A DNA stretch of 64,000 nucleotides from Oleidesulfovibrio sp964593925. Lineage in GTDB: Bacteria; Desulfobacterota; Desulfovibrionia; Desulfovibrionales; Desulfovibrionaceae. Positions within the stretch are counted from its first letter, which is position 1, and the number at the start of each line of letters is the position of its first letter. Where the stretch lies: contig CAZQKM010000007.1 of NCBI GenBank assembly GCA_964593925.1, forward strand, positions 1 through 64,000, in the 5' to 3' direction. The notes under the pieces are model-generated. The model searched no databases, was not told the DNA's origin, and was given only the letters and a program-made list of their open reading frames with translations. The translations under genes were made by a program, and so were the position numbers. Of this stretch, positions 54,753 through 62,928 are shown in pieces.

Positions 54753-55046
54753 CTAATCCTCACTTTGCCCGCTGGGCATCGCTTTTAGGATACGATACAA
54801 AACATACAAACAAACCAAGGTGATGGTTCCCAACAATAAACCAAGCTTACCCCCCGCCTCGGGCTGTTCCTCCCAAAAACTGAGATACGACACATTTACT
54901 GTCAAAATTGCCATACTGTAGCTTACAATGCCCCACCCGATATTTTTCCAAGTGAAAATACCTTTTCTACTTTTGATGTAGCAGATAAAAAATAGTCCCG
55001 CGGCAATCAAAAGCATCCCGGCAAAAAACCATCCCAAATTGCCCAT
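54753..55046 (-). CDS. rdhB: Reductive dehalogenase membrane anchor RdhB
   Basis: 97 residues, the usual size. Three hydrophobic helices are evident: LGWFFAGMLLIAAGLFFICYI, IGWGIVSYSMAILTVNVSYLS and GLLLGTITLVCLYVLYRIL. The loop with two glutamates (SFWEEQPEAGG) after helix two is the conserved RdhB feature. It anchors RdhA to the outer face of the inner membrane. It lies upstream of rdhA, the cprBA order of Desulfitobacterium, and its TAG is one base from the rdhA ATG. First gene of the operon. Confidence 0.92.
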   Translation of the reverse strand: MGNLGWFFAGMLLIAAGLFFICYIKSRKGIFTWKNIGWGIVSYSMAILTVNVSYLSFWEEQPEAGGKLGLLLGTITLVCLYVLYRILKAMPSGQSED

Positions 55047-55125
55047 GCACCTCTCCTCATTTCATATTTTGGCATCTCATATTGTTTGCACGTGAGTACG
55101 GAAACCAATACGCTTTATGCATAAA

Positions 55126-55141
55126 AGCAATACTTGTTCCA
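55126..55141 (-). promoter_or_regulatory. rdhB promoter: Probable sigma-54 (-24/-12) promoter of the rdh operon
   Basis: The minus strand reads TGGAACAAGTATTGCT. The consensus is TGGCACG-N4-TTGCW; GG and GC are spaced exactly right (GG at 55140-55139, GC at 55128-55127) with mismatches only at two inner positions. Transcription would start near 55115, giving a leader of about 70 nt before rdhB. The neighbouring sigma-54 activator makes it credible. Confidence 0.65.
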
Positions 55142-55364
55142 GTTACCATTCAAAAAATAACCAGACCATCCACAGAGACATTGAGAGCCCTTCTCCACCA
55201 ACGGCAAAATGATAATAGAAAATACTCTAATTATTTAAAAATATTAATGTAGTACAGCCTGAATACCAATCTTTCCTCCAGCTGCCAGAGACACACCAAA
55301 ATGCTCGGCCATTAGCCCGAAAAAATAGCATTGTTTTATAAGCAAGAAAAAATAAGAAGGCCCC

Positions 55365-55402
55365 TTGGAGAACAATTGGGCAAATTTTCCGAATTGCTCC
55401 AA
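55365..55402. promoter_or_regulatory. Inverted repeat upstream of the rdh promoter; candidate enhancer
   Basis: TTGGAG(AA)CAATT at 55365-55377 is an inverted repeat of AATTGCTCCAA at 55392-55402, with 14 bp between them. No T run follows on either strand, so it is not a terminator. Its distance of about 225-260 bp from the -12/-24 element is somewhat long for an activator site but acceptable. Confidence 0.4.
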
Positions 55403-55540
55403 AACAAAAAACGTAAATAAGCAAATGATATGGAGCGTTCCAGATTACGGAGTATGGGGCACGTCATGCCCCGGCCGCTATATGGTGGCAGCAATGCTTA
55501 CAAAATATGGGCTCGACCACTGCATATTGCTGTAAATTGA

Positions 55541-55876
55541 CCTTTACCCCCGGACAACCCGCCCCCCCCAATCCAACTCATCTCCGACTGGCTGTCTGGT
55601 GAAAAATCAGCGCAGGATGTTAATAACAACGTAGAGGCAGCCTTGTTGAAACTCGATAGCTTTGCCCAGTACAAGAAGTCACTGTACCCAAAGATAGTTG
55701 GCGGAGAGAGTCGCTCCATTTTACCCTCTCGAAGTGCTGTAGGATACTACCGCCTTACTACGGGAAGCGAGCAATACCCATCAGACACATTTACCCGATG
55801 CCAAAACGGCACCCACCTGAAATACCAAAGTCCAGCTGCAGGTACGCAACTCTTGCGGCGGGTTTATGAAAAATAG
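55541..55876 (+). pseudogene. Coding-like fragment without a start
   Basis: An open frame of 111 codons begins after a TGA, passes a run of eight C (55562-55569) and reads LISDWLSGEKSAQDVNNNVE, then LKLDSFAQYKKSLYPKIVGG and on to a stop at 55876. It has protein-like composition but no start, and no family recognised. It may be a relic of a gene lost when the rdh island entered or decayed. The remaining DNA between 55047 and 56093 holds only the regulatory elements listed and nothing else I can name. Confidence 0.35.
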
Positions 55877-56093
55877 CCTTGGGTGGCCTCTTCCTTTTGA
55901 ATCACCCCCAATATCTTTCGATCCGGTGAAATTACGGGGGAGCACCTGCGTTGACTTGCACGCCTGTATGCAGCATAACTACGTGCCGCTACTGACACGG
56001 CCAACCAGATATTTCGTGCGGCAATGACACGCCCATATGTTCTTGCTGGAACACACGCGTATGCCGCAGAAAACCCGCGAATGGAGTCTATAC

Positions 56094-56876
56094 ATGCTTG
56101 AAATTACCGATCTTCATGTGGAGATTGACAATACTGAGGTGCTCAAAGGCATCAATCTGCACATTGATGCCGGCGAAACATTTATTCTGTTTGGCCCCAA
56201 TGGCTCTGGCAAGACAACCCTGCTCATGACTCTGATGGGTTTTGGCAACTATACAGTCACCCATGGCACTATTCTTTTTAAAGGGCAGGATATTACACAT
56301 ATGCCCATGTATGAACGTGCGCGCCTGGGCCTAGGTATGTCGTTTCAGCGCCCCCCAACCATCCATGGTCTGAAAACCCGTCACATGGTTCGTATGTGCG
56401 GGCAAGGGCGTTCCGTGGATGTAGAAGGGCTGGCCCGCAAGGTTAACTTTGAAAATTTTCTTGAACGCGATATCAATGCCGGATTTTCCGGTGGTGAGAT
56501 CAAACGCTCGGAGCTTCTCCAACTCATGGCACAACAACCCGATCTTGTGTTGTTTGATGAGCCGGAATCAGGAGTTGACCTGGAAAACATGGCGCTTATC
56601 GGCAAAACGGCACGAAGCCTTTTAGACGGCGTCAAACCAGCAAGCTGTACTATAAAAGAGCATCTGGCGCACTGTAAAACAGCGGGGCTCATCATTACAC
56701 ATACAGGCTATATAATGGAATACGTCAACGCTGACCGGGGGCAGGTGATGTATAACGGGCAACTATGCTGTGAGGCACGACCTCATGACATTCTCGACCA
56801 TATTTCCAAACACGGTTACGAAGAATGCCTGCGCTGTCTTACTCCTTCCCCGACAAACATCAAGGAGAGCATGTAG
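56094..56876 (+). CDS. sufC: SufC-like Fe-S cluster assembly ATPase
   Basis: 260 residues from ATG 56094 (GGAG 7 bp upstream). Walker A is FGPNGSGKTTLLMTLMG, the Q-loop is in GMSFQRPP, the ABC signature is GFSGGEIKRSELLQLMAQQP and Walker B is LVLFDEPESGVDLENMALIG, the SufC form. The switch histidine is in LIITHTGYI. SufC drives the SufB/D scaffold with ATP in the cytoplasm. Next gene is the SufB/D homologue, 2 bp away. Iron-sulfur assembly is in high demand here given the many [4Fe-4S] proteins. Confidence 0.93.
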   Translation: MLEITDLHVEIDNTEVLKGINLHIDAGETFILFGPNGSGKTTLLMTLMGFGNYTVTHGTILFKGQDITHMPMYERARLGLGMSFQRPPTIHGLKTRHMVRMCGQGRSVDVEGLARKVNFENFLERDINAGFSGGEIKRSELLQLMAQQPDLVLFDEPESGVDLENMALIGKTARSLLDGVKPASCTIKEHLAHCKTAGLIITHTGYIMEYVNADRGQVMYNGQLCCEARPHDILDHISKHGYEECLRCLTPSPTNIKESM

Positions 56877-56878
56877 CC

Positions 56879-58036
56879 ATGAGCATTGATCTTTCTCGCT
56901 ACACTTTTGATGGTGGCCAGGCTGACGCTATTGCCGACTTAAGAACACTGTCTGCCGAAGACAAACAACGCCTGCTTTATGCCGGCATTGATGTCAACGA
57001 TCGCAATGTGGGCGGCAGCTTCATGCACATGAATCATTCGGGGGTCCATAGTCAGACATACCAGGAAGGCTTGGATGTCATGGATATCAAAAGCGCCTAT
57101 AAAGCCTTTGATGGACTGCCCGAATACTGGTGGAAAATGGTTGACCCCCATAAGGATGAATATACCAAAGCCGCATATGAACACCTGCACGGGGGATATT
57201 TCATCCGCGCCCGCAAAGGCGTAAAAGTGGCTGCCCCTGTACAGTCAAGCCTCTTTATCAAAGATAGCGGCCTTGCGCAGAACGTACACAACATTGTTGT
57301 TGTGGAAGAAGACGCAGAGCTGCATATTCTTTCGGGATGCGCCACAGCACACTGTGCCAGAGATGCCGCACACATAGGAATCTCTGAATTTTATGTCAAA
57401 AAAGGCGGTAAACTGACATTTACCATGATCCATAACTGGGGCACGGATACGGCTGTACGGCCCCGCTCCGCTGGTGTTCTGGAAGAAGACGCACTTTTTC
57501 TTTCCAACTATATTCTGCTTAAACCCGTAAAAGATCTACAGATGTACCCCAGCATCACGCTCAATGGAGCAGGATCTGTGGCACGCTTCAACTCGGTCAT
57601 GGTCACCCCCCCCGGTAGCCATGTGGATGCGGGGAACCGTATTATCCTAAACGCCCCCAACACCCGGGCAGAGATCATTGCCCGTACCCTGACCACGGGC
57701 GGGACAATACTCAATCGGGGCTTTATCGGCGGTTACAACGTCCCTGCCAAGGGGCATCTTGAATGCAAAGGATTGATTCTGGGTGATGGTCGTATCCATG
57801 CCATTCCAGAGCTGGACGCCTCTGTTGACGGTGTGGAACTCTCGCACGAAGCCGCGGTGGGTAAAATCGCACAGGAAGAAATAGAATACCTCATGGCCCG
57901 AGGCATGGATGAAGACCAGGCAACATCTACCATTGTGCGGGGATTTCTGAATGTGGACATCATGGGCCTGCCTGATGAACTTGCTAAATCCATTGAGCAG
58001 CAAATTGCTCAACTGGATGCTGGCGAAGCTATCTAA
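56879..58036 (+). CDS. SufB/SufD-family Fe-S scaffold protein
   Basis: 385 residues from ATG 56879 with AAGGAG upstream. The core is the right-handed beta-helix of SufB/D, seen in VVVEEDAELHILSGCATAH, FYVKKGGKLTFTMIHNWG, TAVRPRSAGVLEEDALFLSNYI, GAGSVARFNSVMV and RAEIIARTLTTGGTILNRG. The SufB signature helix with basic residues lies near the C-terminus (ELSHEAAVGKIAQEEIEYLMARGM). Only one SufB/D gene follows sufC, and SufS, SufE, SufU are missing, so this is the minimal two-gene SUF (SmsCB-like) machine. It forms a complex with SufC. Confidence 0.92.
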   Translation: MSIDLSRYTFDGGQADAIADLRTLSAEDKQRLLYAGIDVNDRNVGGSFMHMNHSGVHSQTYQEGLDVMDIKSAYKAFDGLPEYWWKMVDPHKDEYTKAAYEHLHGGYFIRARKGVKVAAPVQSSLFIKDSGLAQNVHNIVVVEEDAELHILSGCATAHCARDAAHIGISEFYVKKGGKLTFTMIHNWGTDTAVRPRSAGVLEEDALFLSNYILLKPVKDLQMYPSITLNGAGSVARFNSVMVTPPGSHVDAGNRIILNAPNTRAEIIARTLTTGGTILNRGFIGGYNVPAKGHLECKGLILGDGRIHAIPELDASVDGVELSHEAAVGKIAQEEIEYLMARGMDEDQATSTIVRGFLNVDIMGLPDELAKSIEQQIAQLDAGEAI

Positions 58037-58074
58037 TGGCATGTGCAATCCGCCAATTTTGTTACATAATACCT

Positions 58075-58120
58075 CACCGCGAAACCTCCTGGGGGAATCC
58101 TGCCAAAAGGTTTCGCGGTG
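58075..58120. terminator. Perfect 13-bp hairpin after sufC-sufB
   Basis: CACCGCGAAACCT (58075-58087) and AGGTTTCGCGGTG (58108-58120), loop of 20 nt, 38 bp past the sufB stop. No T run follows, so it may be a factor-dependent terminator or a 3'-end protector. Confidence 0.55.
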
Positions 58121-58256
58121 TGACGAAAAAGTCCGTCATCCTGCCCCATCTGTCCTCTGTGGAAGCAGGCTGTCCCTACGCTGTGGCATGTGATGTGTAA
58201 CCAGACCTTTTTTACAACCTCCACCCGGGTATTTGCCGGACAGTATGGAAAGCGCC

Positions 58257-58706
58257 ATGCCGGGATATAAAGCACATCTCACTGGTGGTGCCATTGCGGG
58301 CAGTGCCGCACTGGGTACGTTTGTCCACATTGGCAGCATTAGTCCTTCGCCTACCATGGCTGCCGCGCTCATGGCCCTGGTCCTTCTGGGTACACTGTTT
58401 CCCGATACAGATACGCATTCCAAAGGGCAGGATCTTTTCTATACCATCATGGTCCTGGTGGACGGCATACTTATTTTGCACAAAGAATATCAATGGGCTG
58501 CCCTACTGGGACTTTTTGCCATGTTGCCGGCGCTGGGCAAACACAGGGGGTGGACGCATAGCTGGTGGGCCATATTTATGGTGCCGCTACCCATTGTCCT
58601 GCTTCCCATGTTTCTGTTTGAAACTCCATGGGAGTCCAGTGCACCCTTTTATTGTGCTGCTGTATTGGGGTATGCCACGCACCTGGTCATGGATAGACTC
58701 TTTTAG
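58257..58706 (+). CDS. YdjM-family membrane-bound metal-dependent hydrolase (PF04307)
   Basis: 149 residues from ATG 58257 (MPGYKAHLTGGAIAGSAAL, the family start). Several hydrophobic helices carry the metal-site motifs GTLFPDTDTHS, KHRGWTHSWW and a final ATHLVMD. Relatives include E. coli YdjM, an SOS-induced inner-membrane protein of unknown substrate. Longer starts (58245 ATG, 58233 TTG) are possible. It is 220 bp after the suf genes, with a hairpin between. Confidence 0.85.
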   Translation: MPGYKAHLTGGAIAGSAALGTFVHIGSISPSPTMAAALMALVLLGTLFPDTDTHSKGQDLFYTIMVLVDGILILHKEYQWAALLGLFAMLPALGKHRGWTHSWWAIFMVPLPIVLLPMFLFETPWESSAPFYCAAVLGYATHLVMDRLF

Positions 58707-58908
58707 GTACAAGGCAACCCTCGTCTAATCCCGCTCGCCCTGTGCTCGGACGGTTCCGCGAAAATCCGTCCTTTATTTCGCCATGCAAGCCCTACTGTTT
58801 CATTCCATCTCTCCGTGCTCCAGTGTTTTGCATGCCCTTTGGGCACCAACCTTACACTTTGCTTGACACTCCGCACGCAGGAGTCAAATATACCCGTGGG
58901 TACATATT

Positions 58909-59814
58909 ATGGATGACACGTTCAATACGCTTTTTGCCGACCTTGATCATGAGCTCCCTTCACTCCAGGAAGTGGCAAGAAAAGACAGTGATATTCCCCA
59001 GCCAGAAGATACCGATGCAGCGTTATTCAAGCAGGCGCTGGTAAAAAACAGAAAGCAAAAGAAAGCCCCCCCAAGAGAGGAACCCCGGAAAAACAGGCTT
59101 TCTGCCGCTCGAACAGAAGGCATGCCACTATGCGAACATGAGGCATTCAAAACCATGAAAGAAAAAAAGTGGACCCCAAAGAAACAACACAAAAAGCCCG
59201 CGCACCCAAAATCGTCCAGGCAAACCGGCAAGCAGACCGATGACCACACTCTTTTTGGTACTGCCATGGCTGGTGTTGCCCCACTCGGCACCCGTGGCCG
59301 TCAAATAGCCCCCAAACCGGAACCTGTCACGCCTGCCCACTCACTCCGTGACAGTGAACAAGACTCTTTATACAAAGATATACATTTTCAAGTTGAGTAC
59401 ACCAACGCATTCGTCCAGGCCCATGTGCAGGGGCTGGACCCCCTGGTGCTTGGAAAAATGCGTGCAGGACATTACAGTCCTGAGGGGCATTTAGATCTGC
59501 ACGGCCAGAACATCATTCAGGCCTATGCATCCATGACAGAGTTTCTCCGCACGAGCTACAATAAAAGCATGCGTTGCGTACTTCTTATTCCCGGCCGTGG
59601 CAAAAACAGCCCCAACGGATACGGTGTACTACGTGAAAAAGTACAAACATGGCTGACGCGTGCACCATTCAAACGTGTAGTGCTGGCCTTTTGTACAGCC
59701 CAACCCAAACACGGCGGTTCTGGAGCCATGTATGTCCTGCTGCGCAAATTCAAAAAACATTCCAAAAAAATCCACTGGAACCGTACTCCCAGCGACGAAG
59801 ACCTGTTTTTTTAA
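58909..59814 (+). CDS. Smr-domain protein
   Basis: 301 residues. The first 150 residues are polar and lysine-rich, probably disordered. The C-terminal Smr domain begins with LDLHGQNIIQAYASMTEFL (the LDLHG motif) and includes IPGRGKNSPNGYGVLREKVQTWL, the HGxGS-like second motif in altered form, then FCTAQPKHGGSGAMYVLLRK, the family end. Smr domains nick or bind branched DNA or act on stalled ribosomes; the role here is unknown. No MutS domain. Confidence 0.9.
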   Translation: MDDTFNTLFADLDHELPSLQEVARKDSDIPQPEDTDAALFKQALVKNRKQKKAPPREEPRKNRLSAARTEGMPLCEHEAFKTMKEKKWTPKKQHKKPAHPKSSRQTGKQTDDHTLFGTAMAGVAPLGTRGRQIAPKPEPVTPAHSLRDSEQDSLYKDIHFQVEYTNAFVQAHVQGLDPLVLGKMRAGHYSPEGHLDLHGQNIIQAYASMTEFLRTSYNKSMRCVLLIPGRGKNSPNGYGVLREKVQTWLTRAPFKRVVLAFCTAQPKHGGSGAMYVLLRKFKKHSKKIHWNRTPSDEDLFF

Positions 59815-59840
59815 GACCGCAGCCCTGTAAAATATTCCAA

Positions 59841-59868
59841 AAACAAAAAAGGGCCACATATACGGCCC
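59841..59868 (-). terminator. Intrinsic terminator on the minus strand
   Basis: On the minus strand the GGGCC/GGCCC stem (59868-59851) with an 8-nt loop is followed by a T run broken only by one G (59850-59841). It ends the transcript that carries proC and a possible small gene. Confidence 0.7.
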
Positions 59869-59869
59869 C

Positions 59870-59974
59870 CTACATGCGAGCACTGCACTGCCAAAACAAC
59901 TTGGACAGACGCTTGTGCCACGCCCTGTCAGCTTTGTCTCCTTTACGTAAATACCCCGTAATTTTTTTCACCAC
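59870..59974 (-). CDS. Possible small basic protein between proC and the terminator
   Basis: 34 codons from GTG 59974 (KKITGYLRKGDKADRAWHKR, then LSKLFWQCSARM and TAG). It is too short for normal gene finding. Its stop abuts the terminator stem, and its composition is that of a real basic protein. A good Shine-Dalgarno site is lacking, and an earlier broken gene end is an alternative. Bases 59975-60098 show nothing else. Confidence 0.35.
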   Translation of the reverse strand: MVKKITGYLRKGDKADRAWHKRLSKLFWQCSARM

Positions 59975-60098
59975 GGAAGACGCACCTACTGTCGGACTTG
60001 GATAAAACTTTCAACAGAAGACAATACCACGCGTACGTAGTGGGCTTAGACAGGTGAGCCGCTTGTGACACGCATTACGTACGTATTTTGACGCACCA

Positions 60099-60902
60099 CT
60101 ATCGCCGCATCTCCTTGCCCTTTTGGTAGGCAGCAAGCACCGCGTCAATGATGTGCCCCCGCACACCAGTCCGGTCCAGCTGATTGGTACCCGCAATGGT
60201 CATGCCTGCAGGCGACGTCACCATCTCACGCAAAAGTGAGGGGTGGGTACCGGTTTGCTCAGCAAGCGCGCACGAACCGGCAAACAACTCTTTGACCATA
60301 TCTGTGGCTTCTTGCCGGGTAAATCCCACAGTCACGGCAGCCTCAATGACCGCTTCCATCATCTGAAACACATATGCAGGCCCACAGCCGACTACAGCAG
60401 AAAAGGCCTCAAACTTGCCTTCGGGTAACACAACTACCTTACCTATACTACTGAACAAGGCCTGTACGGTGTGTGCAGTGTGACTGGACAGAGTCGGATC
60501 ATCAAAACAGATGCCATAAATACCGCGTCCCACCATGGCTGGTGTATTCGGCATGACGCGCACCATTGGTACTTTTCCTGAAGCAGCTTGGCGCATGGCT
60601 ACAAGACTCACCCCCGCCGCAATGGAGACAAGTACTTTATCGCTACGTAATTCCGGACAAATTTCTTCAATGACTGTACATACCTGATCTGGTTTTACAG
60701 CCAGCAGGATTATATCGGAACGCGCCGCAAGAGCAGATGCCTCGCAGACAACTTCAAGACCCGTTGTCGCATGTAACGCGGCCAAGTGGTCCTTTTTGTG
60801 ATCGACGCCCAGCAAGGTAATATCTTGTGTGCCTGCAAGACCTTGCAAAATGGCACTCCCCATATTGCCACAGCCAATGCACCCTAAAACTGTACAGCTC
60901 AT
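60099..60902 (-). CDS. proC: Pyrroline-5-carboxylate reductase
   Basis: 267 residues. NAD(P)-binding GCIGCGNMGSAILQGLAG at the N-terminus, LAVKPDQV, SIAAGVSLVAMRQAAS, RVMPNTPAMVGRGI, then the conserved C-terminal helix region VGCGPAYVFQMMEAVIEAAVTVGF and LREMVTSPAGMTIAGTNQLDRTG. Last step of proline synthesis. ATG overlaps the ndk stop (ATGA). It closes the ctp-yibQ-ndk-proC block. Confidence 0.96.
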   Translation of the reverse strand: MSCTVLGCIGCGNMGSAILQGLAGTQDITLLGVDHKKDHLAALHATTGLEVVCEASALAARSDIILLAVKPDQVCTVIEEICPELRSDKVLVSIAAGVSLVAMRQAASGKVPMVRVMPNTPAMVGRGIYGICFDDPTLSSHTAHTVQALFSSIGKVVVLPEGKFEAFSAVVGCGPAYVFQMMEAVIEAAVTVGFTRQEATDMVKELFAGSCALAEQTGTHPSLLREMVTSPAGMTIAGTNQLDRTGVRGHIIDAVLAAYQKGKEMRR

Positions 60903-61318
60903 GCGCCTGTAATCTCCATGGCGTTAAAAAAATACCCTGTTTCAAAGTTTGCGCTCTGCGGGCTATCGGAGCCATGCACCGAGTTTGCCCGCAGACTTTG
61001 CGCAAACCGCCTGCGAATGGTACCTTGAACAGCGCGCTGTGGATCTGTAGCCCCCATTAATTCCCGCCAGCGAACAATGGCATTTTCTCCTTCAAGGAGT
61101 ATGGCAACAATGGAACCGGATATCATAAAATCCGTCAGCCCCTCAAAAAAAGGCTGTCCCTTGTGCACGTGGTACAAGCCTTCTGCCTGTTCTCTGGTTA
61201 AACGCATTTTTTTCATGGCAATCACTCGTAGACCATTCTCCTGGATAATTGCCAGAATGGCGCCTTCAAGATTGCGGGCGGTTGCATCGGGTTTGATAAG
61301 CGCAAGAGTTCGTTCCAT
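60899..61318 (-). CDS. ndk: Nucleoside diphosphate kinase
   Basis: 139 residues from ATG 61318. It opens ERTLALIKPDATARN and contains VRWRELMGATDPQRA. The phosphohistidine is in RANSVHGSDSPQSA. All Ndk landmarks are present. It makes all NTPs from NDPs. GAGG is upstream at the usual distance. The longer frame extending to 61432 is not used. Confidence 0.97.
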   Translation of the reverse strand: MERTLALIKPDATARNLEGAILAIIQENGLRVIAMKKMRLTREQAEGLYHVHKGQPFFEGLTDFMISGSIVAILLEGENAIVRWRELMGATDPQRAVQGTIRRRFAQSLRANSVHGSDSPQSANFETGYFFNAMEITGA

Positions 61319-61391
61319 CATATAACCAATCCTCTGAATAATAATGATGGGCAGGCCTATCCCACCAACATACAAAAACTCCCGAGATGAA

Positions 61392-62819
61392 TCACTCCAT
61401 AGTCTGCGCCGCACTGAGCGACATGACGTCAACTATACGCACCTCACGGTTGCGTATGCGCTGCCATTCTTCCAGCGCACTTAACGTTTCCGGCGTAGGG
61501 TGCCCAATGGCAATGGCCGTACCCTCACGTTGCGCTATATGTGCTGCTTTTTCAAGCTGGTGCACAATACTCTTTTTATCACGCACTACATCCAGAAACA
61601 CTGATCTTCGGTACGCAGGCATCCCAAATGAGTTGGTTTCATTGAATAATACCGAATTACCATGGGTAACACTATCAAGTACAAAAAGATTTGTACGCGA
61701 CAACTCTCCAAGCACCGCCTTTACCCCCGCCTTGTTCTGCGTAAACCGTGACCCCATATGGTTATTGATGCCCACGGCATGCGGAACCAGCTTCAAATTT
61801 TCTGTCAGTATGCTCTGAATCTGCTCCCCTGTCATATTCACAAAAAGTGCGCCTGGCCCGGGATTTACTTCTGGATAACCCAACGGTTCCATGGGCTGGT
61901 GAATCATGATTTCGCGCCCTTTTTTCCATCCGGTTTCCGCCGCAAGGCGTGCATGACTGGCATGGGGCCAGATAGAAAGCGTGACCGGATATTCAAGAGC
62001 CACCAACCGCTGCACAGCCCGCATATTTTCGCCTATATCGTCTATGACAATGGCAAGTAGAGGAATCCGGCCCCGACCCGCATTCGTGGTTGTCTGCACA
62101 GTGGCGGGACGACGCACAACTGTTCCCGTAGCTTTGTCTGCTGAAGGAAGGCCATCATCTTTTTTTGCATGCCCAACATCCGCTACCAGCGGGGGTAAAA
62201 GAGACAGCTCATGAGTAGGCGTACCGTTTATGATAATACCGTATAATCCATCTTTGTTCTGACGCAGCGAGGCCTCCGGCGCCCATGTGGCCAACGCTGT
62301 TATCATCCCAGAAATAAACCGCTCCTGCTGCTTGCCCAGGCGGATACCAAGGCGCTGAAAGTGATATTCTTCGCCCTCATGGGAACGCATCTCTACATCT
62401 TCCAGGTGCAAAGATTCACGCGTTACCTCCAACCGCTCCAAAGTACGCAGCAAAGCATAGTCTGCCTGTTTCACCACCTGCTCCAAAGAACCACCAAGGG
62501 CTTCTTCATACGGCAGACTGGATGGATCCAACACATCACGTACAGAGGGCAAGACCTCCGTCCTGCTTCGGCTTGCATCAGCCCGGTGCTGGTCTTCTTT
62601 GTCTACAAAACGTAGACTGACATAACTCAAGACCAGACCACCGGTGAGCAACACACCGCATAAAAATGCTACCAACGCCAAAAAACTGGGATGGTGCCAT
62701 ATCCCGCCATTGCTCAAAATACTATTGCGGTTCACACGCTTATTGGCAAATATACGCCGCTTCAGCAAACGCTTTATGCGCAAAAGGATATTATCCCCGG
62801 GATCTACGGGTTTTGTCAT
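61392..62819 (-). CDS. Divergent polysaccharide deacetylase (YibQ/DUF610)
   Basis: 475 residues. One membrane helix near residues 47-70 (FLALVAFLCGVLLTGGLVLSYV) leaves the rest in the periplasm. After a coiled-coil-like stretch and a linker, the deacetylase-like domain starts LLAIVIDDIGENMRAVQRLV and includes ASHARLAAETGWKKGREIMIHQPME, AVGINNHMGSRFTQNKAGVKAV, LFVLDSVTHGNSVLF and GTAIAIGHPTPETLSAL. Metal and acid residues of the NodB fold are seen, but the pattern is the divergent YibQ type, of unknown substrate. In the ctp operon. Confidence 0.88.
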   Translation of the reverse strand: MTKPVDPGDNILLRIKRLLKRRIFANKRVNRNSILSNGGIWHHPSFLALVAFLCGVLLTGGLVLSYVSLRFVDKEDQHRADASRSRTEVLPSVRDVLDPSSLPYEEALGGSLEQVVKQADYALLRTLERLEVTRESLHLEDVEMRSHEGEEYHFQRLGIRLGKQQERFISGMITALATWAPEASLRQNKDGLYGIIINGTPTHELSLLPPLVADVGHAKKDDGLPSADKATGTVVRRPATVQTTTNAGRGRIPLLAIVIDDIGENMRAVQRLVALEYPVTLSIWPHASHARLAAETGWKKGREIMIHQPMEPLGYPEVNPGPGALFVNMTGEQIQSILTENLKLVPHAVGINNHMGSRFTQNKAGVKAVLGELSRTNLFVLDSVTHGNSVLFNETNSFGMPAYRRSVFLDVVRDKKSIVHQLEKAAHIAQREGTAIAIGHPTPETLSALEEWQRIRNREVRIVDVMSLSAAQTME

Positions 62820-62847
62820 AACACGCTGTACTCTTACCAGCCATAAA

Positions 62848-62877
62848 GTAAAGGGCGCGGTCTCCCGTGCCCTTTAC
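62848..62877 (-). terminator. Hairpin between ctp and yibQ
   Basis: A perfect 9-bp stem GTAAAGGGC/GCCCTTTAC with a 12-nt loop lies between the two genes. Only a weak T stretch follows on the minus strand, so partial termination or transcript processing is likely. Confidence 0.4.
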
Positions 62878-62928
62878 GGCTGCTTCTTTCGCTTTTTTGT
62901 CTACTGGGTTGCTTGTTTTACCTAAAAA

